DNA of 5,386 nt from Nitrososphaeraceae archaeon (GCA_025922735.1 JAICHI010000095.1:1-5386); one strand, 5' to 3'; shown: positions 1-5,310, counted from the first letter of the stretch. Notes: generated by a model from the letters alone, not told the origin. Program-made: numbers and translations.

Positions 1-360
1 ACTCATGCCAGAACATTTAACTAAATCATCTGGTTTCACGATTGCTTCTTGCCTAACTATATCTCAGGTTCTGCACTATCAGACTTCCCACATGACTCTA
101 TTCTTTGAATGATTTTTGGGTCGATGAATTGATCCCAGCAAACCCCAAGATGTGAATAGATAAAAGTTATAGTGTAATCTGCTTTGAAGCTCACAAGGAT
201 TTGCAACAATGTCGTCAATCTTCGGGGGGACACTCGATGAATTAACTGGCCAGGTAGTTAGATAATGCTTTGTCTAATTCAAATAATGCCTACTGAACGA
301 GTCCAGTAGTGGACTACAAGAAATTCACAATCTTATGAGCAAGGAAAAGGAAGGTTAGTA
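1..360. other. Stretch without a recognisable gene
   Basis: All six frames are broken by frequent stops. The longest frame touching the left edge runs from about position 2 to a TGA at 110-112 (ATG at 5) and gives only about 35 residues that I do not recognise, so it could be a chance frame or the tail of a gene cut by the edge. I see no tRNA arms, no SRP or RNase P RNA signature and no transposase remnant. There is one AT-rich TATA-like patch (about 158-172) with no gene to serve, and a small hairpin at 300-315. It may be plain intergenic DNA or hold a non-coding RNA I cannot identify by eye. Confidence 0.6.
300..315. repeat. Small perfect inverted repeat (hairpin)
   Basis: AGTCCA at 300-305 and TGGACT at 310-315 are exact reverse complements separated by the 4-nt loop GTAG. 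The pairing does not extend past six base pairs and no T-run follows, so it is a poor terminator. A stem this short can easily occur by chance. It is the only clear dyad noticed in the gene-free left part. Confidence 0.35.
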
Positions 361-438
361 ATGGCAAGATTACAAATGATCAGAGTACTGATGCGTCTAA
401 CAAGAAATACCGTACTTACAAAAAGAGAAAAGGAATAG
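361..438 (+). CDS. Possible 25-residue basic microprotein (doubtful)
   Basis: An ATG at 361 opens a 25-codon frame ending in TAG at 436-438. It is preceded by the purine-rich AAGGAAGG (347-354), six bases from the ATG, which is good Shine-Dalgarno-like spacing. The product is rich in arginine and leucine at first (five Arg within the first 15 residues after the ATG region) and ends KREKE, so it could form a short amphipathic basic helix. I know of no matching family. The frame is short enough to arise by chance, no clear TATA box lies about 26 nt before a plausible transcript start, and it converges on the neighbouring minus-strand gene with only 4 bp between stops. I list it because it is the only start in the left 440 bases with a ribosome-site-like sequence. 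Confidence 0.12.
   Translation: MARLQMIRVLMRLTRNTVLTKREKE
420..435 (-). terminator. Possible T-rich archaeal terminator after the small membrane protein gene
   Basis: Read on the minus strand, this stretch is TTCCTTTTCTCTTTTT and begins 7 nt after the stop codon of the 443-646 gene. Archaeal RNA polymerase can terminate at oligo-T tracts without a hairpin, so the position and composition fit a terminator. The tract contains C residues, only its last part is an unbroken run of five T, and no stem precedes it, so the call is tentative. Confidence 0.3.
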
Positions 439-442
439 CATC

Positions 443-646
443 CTAGATTTTGGCTCTTCGTTTGGCAACGATTGATGCCGTCATGTACAGCACAAATCCA
501 CAAGCTACAATTATTACACCGTAAAGTGACAGCGCGCCTCGCTCAAGGTATTGCCCAAATGCGACCAACAGGGCACCCATAATCAAAAGACCAATGCCTG
601 CACGTGCAGCACTGGGCATCTGTATCTTCTTCTTCTTTTTCGACAA
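443..646 (-). CDS. Small two-helix membrane protein with Sec61-beta-like lysine-rich N terminus
   Basis: The 67-residue product begins MSKKKKK, followed by a short IQMPSAARAG segment, a hydrophobic helix at about residues 17-33, a polar turn near QYLERG (32-37), a second helix at about 39-61, and a KRRAK tail. Both ends are positively charged, so a hairpin with both ends in the cytoplasm is the natural topology. The opening resembles archaeal Sec61-beta (SecG), which typically starts with a Lys run followed by Pro/Ser/Ala/Gly-rich residues. However, Sec61-beta has one membrane helix preceded by a conserved FEE-type segment that is absent here, so I do not assign that function. The start is TTG at 646-644; the in-frame ATG at codon 10 would remove the lysine run, so TTG is preferred. 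No Shine-Dalgarno site is seen. It is divergent from the reductase gene and shares its 73-bp upstream gap. A functionally unassigned membrane protein is the safe call. Confidence 0.72.
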   Translation of the reverse strand: MSKKKKKIQMPSAARAGIGLLIMGALLVAFGQYLERGALSLYGVIIVACGFVLYMTASIVAKRRAKI

Positions 647-676
647 TGCTGCTGCTAATATTTAGGAGTAGATAAT

Positions 677-691
677 GTTATAGTTTTTATT
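677..691. promoter_or_regulatory. AT-rich TATA-like block between two divergent genes
   Basis: The 15 bases read GTTATAGTTTTTATT on plus and AATAAAAACTATAAC on minus, so either strand offers a TATA-like element. For the plus-strand reductase, an initiation about 26 nt downstream would fall near 706-713, a few bases before the TTG at 720. For the minus-strand gene it would fall near 655-658, about 10 nt before the TTG at 646. Both distances suit short-leader archaeal transcripts. Whether one or both directions use this block cannot be told from sequence alone. Confidence 0.45.
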
Positions 692-719
692 GCATCCTTG
701 GGGAGATAGAGACAAAGAC

Positions 720-1742
720 TTGAAGATAGCAGTTGTCGGAATCGGGGTAGCAGGTGCGTATCTTATGAATAGGCTGAGCGATGATCACAATAACCACGTA
801 GTGGGGTTTGAGCGGATGCCGAAGGACGAGCACGATGCTGTATGTGCTTGGGCCACATGTGAAAACGTGATGGCTGGCCTCACAAGAAAGTGTGGCGTTA
901 ATTTCGATGACTACATCTTGCATGATGGCCAGCACATGCAGGTGGACTTGGAGGAGAAGGGCAGCGTCGACATCAAGCTCAGAGGAATGGTGAGTTATGA
1001 CAAGCTACGTCTGATCCAAGACATGATAAGGGGCACGGAAATAAAGTTTGGGCGGGCTCCACGAAAGGACGAGCTAGAATCTGACTATGATATCATTATC
1101 GATTCGACTGGCTTTCACCGCAACTATCTGCCAAGAGTTGGAAATGAGACATGGATTCCCTGCGTGCAATACAAGGTTCGCTACCAGCAGGGCAAGGAGC
1201 CCTTTGATGATTTTTATTTGAGAGCATTTCCCTCGATGTCCGGTTACTTTTGGTATTTTCCGCTTGGCAACGGCCAGGCACACATAGGGGCAGGCGACTT
1301 CTCAAAAAGTCACAATCACTTTGTAGATGAATTTTTGAAGAGGTACCACTGCGAAGTTATAAAAAAGGTAGGAAGGCCTGTCAGGCTGACTCCGCCTGAA
1401 AACTGCGAGCCATTTACCGACGGTCGCAAGTCGATAGGAGCAGGCGAGTCGATAGGTACCGTATATCCTCTACTGGGGGAGGGTATAATTCCATCGACTT
1501 GGTGTGCCGAACTTCTTGTCCAGAACCTTCATGATATGCCAGCGTACCGGCAGGCAGTCCTTGAAAAATTCAAGATATATTCTCTTGTCTTCAAGTTCAT
1601 CAAGCTGAAAATAACAGGGAGGTTCAACATGATAAAGCATGGAATGGACATGCTCAAATTATACCGCCATATGAAGAGCGAAGAAGAGCGCTATGGCATG
1701 AAGGTCAATATGACCGATATGCTAAAGGTATCGGGAATCTAA
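720..1742 (+). CDS. FAD-dependent oxidoreductase of the geranylgeranyl reductase family
   Basis: Predicted 340-residue flavoprotein that probably reduces isoprenoid double bonds, in archaeal ether lipids or the menaquinone side chain; the substrate is not readable from sequence. Visible motifs, numbered from this start: a Rossmann GIGVAG at 7-12 next to the N terminus; an acidic residue at the end of the second strand (FER, Glu31), expected to bind FAD ribose; a CAWATC segment at 42-47; YDIIIDSTG at 123-131, matching the D-x-x-I-x-x-T/S-G motif of these flavoproteins; YFWYFPLGNG at 176-185, close to the family's YxWxFP signature; and GESIGTVYPLLGEGI near 242-256, corresponding to the second FAD motif, usually GDAAG...P..GEGI. 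It is somewhat shorter than typical reductases of about 400 residues. TTG at 720 is chosen because it puts the Rossmann strand directly at the N terminus; TTG at 690 lies inside the TATA-like block, and ATG at 765 would delete the FAD motif. A GGGGAG at 700-705 is rather far (14 nt) for a ribosome site. Confidence 0.82.
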   Translation: MKIAVVGIGVAGAYLMNRLSDDHNNHVVGFERMPKDEHDAVCAWATCENVMAGLTRKCGVNFDDYILHDGQHMQVDLEEKGSVDIKLRGMVSYDKLRLIQDMIRGTEIKFGRAPRKDELESDYDIIIDSTGFHRNYLPRVGNETWIPCVQYKVRYQQGKEPFDDFYLRAFPSMSGYFWYFPLGNGQAHIGAGDFSKSHNHFVDEFLKRYHCEVIKKVGRPVRLTPPENCEPFTDGRKSIGAGESIGTVYPLLGEGIIPSTWCAELLVQNLHDMPAYRQAVLEKFKIYSLVFKFIKLKITGRFNMIKHGMDMLKLYRHMKSEEERYGMKVNMTDMLKVSGI

Positions 1743-1744
1743 AG

Positions 1745-1754
1745 CTTTAAAAAT
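1745..1754 (+). promoter_or_regulatory. TATA box of the prefoldin-ftsY-argF unit
   Basis: CTTTAAAAAT lies just after the reductase stop codon (TAA, 1740-1742). Its centre is about 26 nt before the ATG at 1776, the usual archaeal TATA-to-start distance, so the transcript would begin at or very near the initiator codon and be leaderless. This spacing is also the main reason to prefer ATG 1776 over GTG 1767 for the next gene. No experimental start site is available to me. Confidence 0.55.
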
Positions 1755-1775
1755 CTATCAAGAGCAGTGAAGTTA

Positions 1776-2237
1776 ATGAGCGCAGCTAGTGATCAATCGC
1801 GGCAGCAGGAATTGGCTGCGATGGAGCAGAGGATAAATGAATTGGTCCAGCAGTCAAGGATTCTTGAAGCATATATGAATGACGTGATAACACGGCAAGT
1901 GACAGTAGGCAAGCTAATTGAAGAGGCCCATCTGGCTTCAAATACGATTCAAAACATCACTTCCGAGTCTGATGTCGAGTCGCTTATGCCTATCGGCATC
2001 GGCGTTTACGTCAAGACTACGGTGCCTCCTATAAAGAAGTTGCTCATTAACTTGGACGCTGGCGTCGCCATTGAAAAGAGTAGAGAAGATGCCCTCAACT
2101 ACGTGGAAACTAGGATAAAAGAGTATGAAGTTGCAGCAAGGCAGCTTGAGGCTCAAAGACAGGAAATAGCGATGCGCATAAACCAATTGCAATCGCAGAT
2201 AAACCAGATGATTCAGGCTGCCCAGCAACCCGGTTGA
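1776..2237 (+). CDS. pfdA: Prefoldin alpha subunit
   Basis: Predicted 153-residue alpha subunit of the archaeal prefoldin hexamer (two alpha, four beta), a cytosolic ATP-independent holdase that grips unfolded chains with its coiled-coil tips and passes them to the thermosome. The sequence shows the family layout: an N-terminal coiled-coil helix (about 5-60), a central beta-hairpin region (about 68-107) with MPIGIGVYVK, PIKKLLINLDAGVAIEKS and the following EDA, and a C-terminal Gln-rich coiled coil (about 105-150). The length is normal for the family. The ATG start at 1776 is preferred over an in-frame GTG at 1767 (three residues longer) because the TATA box is 26 nt from the ATG and only about 17 from the GTG. 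The gene is followed after 21 bp by ftsY, a pairing conserved in many archaea. The ribosomal protein and eIF6 genes often found upstream of this pair are not seen here. Confidence 0.9.
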   Translation: MSAASDQSRQQELAAMEQRINELVQQSRILEAYMNDVITRQVTVGKLIEEAHLASNTIQNITSESDVESLMPIGIGVYVKTTVPPIKKLLINLDAGVAIEKSREDALNYVETRIKEYEVAARQLEAQRQEIAMRINQLQSQINQMIQAAQQPG

Positions 2238-2258
2238 TGCTCGTTCTGGTTCAAAATC

Positions 2259-3707
2259 ATGTTTGACAAACTGAAAAAGGCTTTTTCTAGAGCTGCGAAG
2301 AGTGTAGCTCAGAAAGAGCTTACTGAAAAAGTTCTCGACGACGTACTGCTTGACCTCCAGATCGCGCTTTTGGAAAGCGATGTAGCGCAGGAAGTAGTTG
2401 ACGAGCTATCTGAAAAACTGAAAAAGGAGCTGCTTGGGCTCAAGGTAGAAAAAGAGCAGGAAGCAACAGAGATAGTCCAGTCAAAATTACGAACAGCAGT
2501 GGCTGAAATTTTTGCACGGACTAACAGGTTTGACTTGATTGAAAAGATAAAGATGAAAAAGGAAGCCAAAGGTGGGCCCTTTGTCGTTGTTTTCCTCGGC
2601 ATTAATGGAACAGGCAAAACAACCACCGTTGCAAAAATAGCAAACCTCCTGCGAAAGGCTGGCTTTTCAGTGGTAGTAGCTGCAGGTGACACACATAGGG
2701 CAGGAGCTATCGAGCAGCTAGAACAGCATACAAATAGGTTATTTCTTAAAATAGTCAAACAGAGATATGGAGCCGATCCGTCGTCAGTGGGCCGTGACGC
2801 CTACGATCACGCGAAAAAGAACCACATCGACATAGTTCTCATGGACACAGCTGGCAGGATGCAGACTTCAAAGAACTTAATGGATGAAATGGGAAAGATA
2901 GTAAGAGTCGTCAAGCCCGATGTCAAGTTGTTCATCGGCGACGCGCTTGCTGGCAATGATACAATAAACCAGGCAAGGGAGTTTTTCCACTATACCAATT
3001 TTGACGGTGCCATACTAACCAAGGTAGATGCAGATGCGAAGGGAGGCTCAGCGATTTCGATTGCGCACATTACTTCAAGGCCAATTGTATACATTGGCAT
3101 CGGGCAGGGCTATGATGATATTATCCCTTTTGACTCTAACAAGTTCATCGCGTCGCTATTTGAAAGCGCGGGGCAGGTAGGCGTCAGTGTTGAGGAGGTG
3201 GCATCTATGCAAAAGATTTCAGAACTAGCGGTGGAAAAAACCAATTCAGGAAATGCGCAAACCATCAGGGAAGAGGGAAAAGACATACCGCTGCAGTCCA
3301 ATCTTCCAGTCACGCCGTTGAGCCCTAGGGACGGATTTAACATTCAGGAAAAGCAAGAGTTTAAGGAACTTCCACCAAAACCTATTTTGCATCAGCCTGA
3401 ACAATCTAAATCTGAGGAGCATCGAAAAGAAAAAAAGAGCAGGTTTGGATTCTTTGGCAAGAAAAGAAGTGACGAAGACCGCAGCAAGGAAGAGGAGGAA
3501 GAGGGCGACAAGAAGGAGAAACACAAGCTAGAGGAAAAACGTGCAGGAGAAGAAGAAGATGAAAATACAAGGCTGAAGCATGAAGAGGCGCAGACAAGCG
3601 ATAAGGAAAGGAACCTCCAACAAGATAAGGGCGATAAAGAGCAAGAACAAGAAGAAGACAAGGTAGTCTATCTTACGGATGAAGACATTGAAGATCTCCT
3701 CAAGTAA
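2259..3707 (+). CDS. ftsY: Signal recognition particle receptor FtsY with long charged C-terminal extension
   Basis: GTPase receptor that docks SRP-ribosome complexes at the membrane and hands them to the Sec channel. The 482-residue product has a helical N domain (about 1-95) and a complete SRP-type G domain (about 105-302): P-loop GINGTGKTTT (114-123), DTHRAGAIEQL (144-154; usual form DTFRAAA), DTAGR (196-200), DALAGNDTINQAR (228-240), TKVDADAKGG (254-263) and IGIGQGYDDIIPF (279-291). The DALxGxDxxNQA and GxGxxxDDxxPF motifs, and the absence of a Met-rich M domain, mark FtsY rather than SRP54. After residue 302 come about 180 extra residues: a Pro/Ser/Gln linker, FGFFGKKR (396-403), a Lys/Glu-rich stretch to about 468, and a final VVYLTDEDIEDLL. 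Archaeal FtsY normally ends near the G domain, and charged extensions usually sit at the N terminus. The gene starts 21 bp after pfdA with no obvious Shine-Dalgarno site, and its last 29 bases overlap argF. Confidence 0.93.
   Translation: MFDKLKKAFSRAAKSVAQKELTEKVLDDVLLDLQIALLESDVAQEVVDELSEKLKKELLGLKVEKEQEATEIVQSKLRTAVAEIFARTNRFDLIEKIKMKKEAKGGPFVVVFLGINGTGKTTTVAKIANLLRKAGFSVVVAAGDTHRAGAIEQLEQHTNRLFLKIVKQRYGADPSSVGRDAYDHAKKNHIDIVLMDTAGRMQTSKNLMDEMGKIVRVVKPDVKLFIGDALAGNDTINQAREFFHYTNFDGAILTKVDADAKGGSAISIAHITSRPIVYIGIGQGYDDIIPFDSNKFIASLFESAGQVGVSVEEVASMQKISELAVEKTNSGNAQTIREEGKDIPLQSNLPVTPLSPRDGFNIQEKQEFKELPPKPILHQPEQSKSEEHRKEKKSRFGFFGKKRSDEDRSKEEEEEGDKKEKHKLEEKRAGEEEDENTRLKHEEAQTSDKERNLQQDKGDKEQEQEEDKVVYLTDEDIEDLLK
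3417..3662 (+). other. Low-complexity Lys/Glu-rich coding segment within ftsY
   Basis: Codons 387-468 of ftsY are dominated by GAA, GAG, AAG and AAA, making the coding strand strongly purine-rich. The protein is highly charged with runs such as KEEEEEGDKKEK and is expected to be disordered or a single charged helix. FGFFGKKR sits near its start, giving an aromatic/basic patch followed by acidic sequence. The reading frame stays open to the ftsY stop, so this is real coding sequence and not a frameshifted tail. The opposite strand shows long serine/leucine-rich open frames only because of this composition. Confidence 0.8.
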
Positions 3708-4638
3708 GAAAGACATCTTGAGCATCGCAGATCTGAGCACGAAGGAGATCAATTTGATCCTGATGCTTGCAGGCAAGCTCAAGCTTGAGCAAAAGAGCGG
3801 CAAATCTCGGCCACTTTTGCACGGAAAAACTCTTGGTATGGTCTTCCAAAAGCCGTCGACTCGAACTAGAGTCAGTTTTGAAGTTGGCATGTACCAGCTA
3901 GGAGGAGGTGCAGTTCACCTTAGTGCAAACGATATCCAACTGTCGCGAGGCGAAACGATCGGAGACACAGCCAAGACCCTTTCACTATATTTGGATTGCA
4001 TAATGGCACGGGTCTATAACCACGAGGATGTCCAGACCTTGGCTAGATATGCTTGGGTGCCAGTAATAAATGGGCTTTCAGACTCATTTCACCCATGCCA
4101 GATTCTAGCCGACCTTATGACAATACAAGAGCACAAGAAAAAGCTAAAGGGACTACAACTTGCTTGGCTTGGAGATGGGGACAACGTATGTAACGACCTT
4201 ATGCTTGGCTGTGCCAAGACAGGCATAAGCATGACTGCCGCCTGCCCAATGGGCTACGAACCACTTGAAGAGATTGTGGAGCTTGCCAAGGCCGAAGGCA
4301 AAATGACAGACGCAGATATTGCGATAACTCACGATCCAGCTTCAGCGGTAAGAGACGCCGACATTATAGCCACAGATACTTTTATCTCGATCGGTAAGGA
4401 AAGTGACCGTGCAACGAGGGAAGCGGCCTTTCTTCCAAACTATCAAGTGAATACAGACATCATGAAGCTTGCGAAAAGGGATGCAATATTCATGCACTGC
4501 TTGCCAGCAAAGCGTGGCATGGAAGTGACTACCGATGTTATTGACGGCAAGCAGTCGGTGGTATGGCAAGAAGCTGAAAACAGACTGCACACACAAAAGG
4601 CGCTCCTTTGCTTCCTCATGAAAGCAGTAGCATTGTAG
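3679..4638 (+). CDS. argF: Ornithine carbamoyltransferase
   Basis: Predicted 319-residue cytosolic enzyme joining carbamoyl phosphate and L-ornithine to give citrulline in arginine synthesis. Carbamoyl-phosphate motifs are intact: STRTR (60-64), HPCQ (138-141) and HCLPAKR (273-279), with NRLH at 301-304. On the ornithine side, GDGDN (165-169) keeps the second Asn while the family's first Asn is Asp, and DTFISIG (233-239) keeps Asp and Ser but has Ile where most enzymes have Met (SMG loop). These are mild changes; putrescine carbamoyltransferase lacks the SMG-type loop, so ornithine remains the best substrate. Length is normal. ATG 3679 lies 29 nt inside the end of ftsY in another frame; no other ATG occurs before codon 29, and TTG codons at 3688 and 3718 are less attractive, since starts a few residues before DILSIADLS are typical. 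The overlap suggests co-transcription and coupled translation with ftsY. The stop abuts that of the convergent dedA-like gene. Confidence 0.93.
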   Translation: MKTLKISSSKKDILSIADLSTKEINLILMLAGKLKLEQKSGKSRPLLHGKTLGMVFQKPSTRTRVSFEVGMYQLGGGAVHLSANDIQLSRGETIGDTAKTLSLYLDCIMARVYNHEDVQTLARYAWVPVINGLSDSFHPCQILADLMTIQEHKKKLKGLQLAWLGDGDNVCNDLMLGCAKTGISMTAACPMGYEPLEEIVELAKAEGKMTDADIAITHDPASAVRDADIIATDTFISIGKESDRATREAAFLPNYQVNTDIMKLAKRDAIFMHCLPAKRGMEVTTDVIDGKQSVVWQEAENRLHTQKALLCFLMKAVAL

Positions 4639-5307
4639 TCACTGTTTTGCAGAAGCTCTTTTGCGCCTACTATACCACAAACCAACGCCTGCGACTATTA
4701 CGGCAATAACTATGAAGGTGACAATAGTAAATGCGTATGAGGCCTGCTCTGAAAAGCTGCTCCATGCCTCGCCAAGGTAATATCCAGTAAGCGTCAAGAT
4801 AGTGCACCACAAGAGCGAGCCGGCAAATGTGTAGCCAACAAATTTTGCAAGATTCATCTGGCCTATGCCTGCAGGTATTGAGATTATCTCGCGGATGCCG
4901 GGGATCATCCTTGCCGTAAATACTGCAATTGACCCATACTTTTCAAACCACCTCTCGGCCTTTTCTATCTCTTGTTCTCTTATCCTGACTCTTTTGCCAA
5001 AGCGCAGGATTGCGATTCTTCCGACTTTCGCAGAAACAAAATAGATCACTACTGCCCCTGCAGTTGAGCCAAGTGCACCTACTGTAGCCATGCCAATTGT
5101 ATTTTCAAGTCCAAGCCCTCTGTTCTGGGCTATGAACCCGACCAGCGGAAAGATGACTTCACTTGGGATAGGAGGAAATATCATTTCAAGAAAAGCTGCT
5201 GCAAAGACTGCGGGGTAGCCATATTCTGCTATTAGGCCAGATATTGCGTCAAGTATGCCGCTCAAAATTCCAGCTGACGCAAGAGCCACAAGCATAGCAA
5301 ATCCCAT
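4639..5307 (-). CDS. DedA-family (SNARE-associated/VTT domain) integral membrane protein
   Basis: Predicted 222-residue polytopic membrane protein. Family marks, numbered from this start: FLEMIFPPIPSE (39-50), the DedA E-x-x-x-P-P-x-P-S-E signature, followed by PLVG; the Gly-rich helix GALGSTAGAVVIYF (77-90); the amphipathic KAERWFEKYG region (116-125); and ARMIPGIREIISIPAG (132-147), with the paired Arg residues and PG typical of the family. Several hydrophobic helices follow, and the protein ends in a basic SRRKRASAKQ tail, likely cytosolic. Bacterial relatives have been linked to proton-dependent homeostasis and to flipping of undecaprenyl phosphate or phosphatidylethanolamine; an archaeal role in lipid-phosphate transport is only inference. 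Start choice: ATG at 5307-5305 has AGGAGGTG just upstream, while the two-codon-longer GTG at 5313 would overlap that site. ATG at 5295 is a weaker alternative. It converges on argF with adjacent stop codons. Confidence 0.88.
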   Translation of the reverse strand: MGFAMLVALASAGILSGILDAISGLIAEYGYPAVFAAAFLEMIFPPIPSEVIFPLVGFIAQNRGLGLENTIGMATVGALGSTAGAVVIYFVSAKVGRIAILRFGKRVRIREQEIEKAERWFEKYGSIAVFTARMIPGIREIISIPAGIGQMNLAKFVGYTFAGSLLWCTILTLTGYYLGEAWSSFSEQASYAFTIVTFIVIAVIVAGVGLWYSRRKRASAKQ

Positions 5308-5310
5308 TGC

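Noticed and set aside
271..290. T-arm-like TTCAAAT as part of a tRNA gene
   Set aside because: There is no matching T-stem, acceptor stem or anticodon arm at the right distances.
300..315. Hairpin as a transcription terminator
   Set aside because: A six-pair stem without a following T-run and with no gene ending upstream does not support it.
1..442. Decayed insertion sequence or CRISPR in the gene-free left region
   Set aside because: I found no spaced direct repeats, terminal inverted repeats, target duplications or transposase-like translated segments.
690..719. TTG at 690 as the reductase start
   Set aside because: It falls at the end of the TATA-like block and adds ten residues with no family counterpart before the Rossmann strand; TTG 720 fits better.
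687..935. 82-codon minus-strand frame opposite the reductase start
   Set aside because: It overlaps the FAD-binding region of a well-supported gene, has no motif, and would run into the shared promoter block.
1767..1775. GTG at 1767 as the prefoldin start
   Set aside because: It is only about 17 nt from the TATA box centre, whereas the ATG at 1776 is at the expected 26.
2309..2758. 149-codon minus-strand frame opposite the start of ftsY
   Set aside because: It is a shadow of the ftsY N/G domains: serine-rich, with no family motif, and lies wholly within a confident gene.
3417..3707. FtsY tail as an SRP54 M domain
   Set aside because: The tail has no methionine-rich helices; it is Lys/Glu-rich, and the G-domain motifs are those of FtsY.
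3246..3890. Several overlapping minus-strand frames rich in Ser, Leu and Phe opposite the ftsY tail
   Set aside because: They arise because the GAA/AAG-rich coding strand gives few stop codons on its complement; they look like apparent membrane proteins only through composition.
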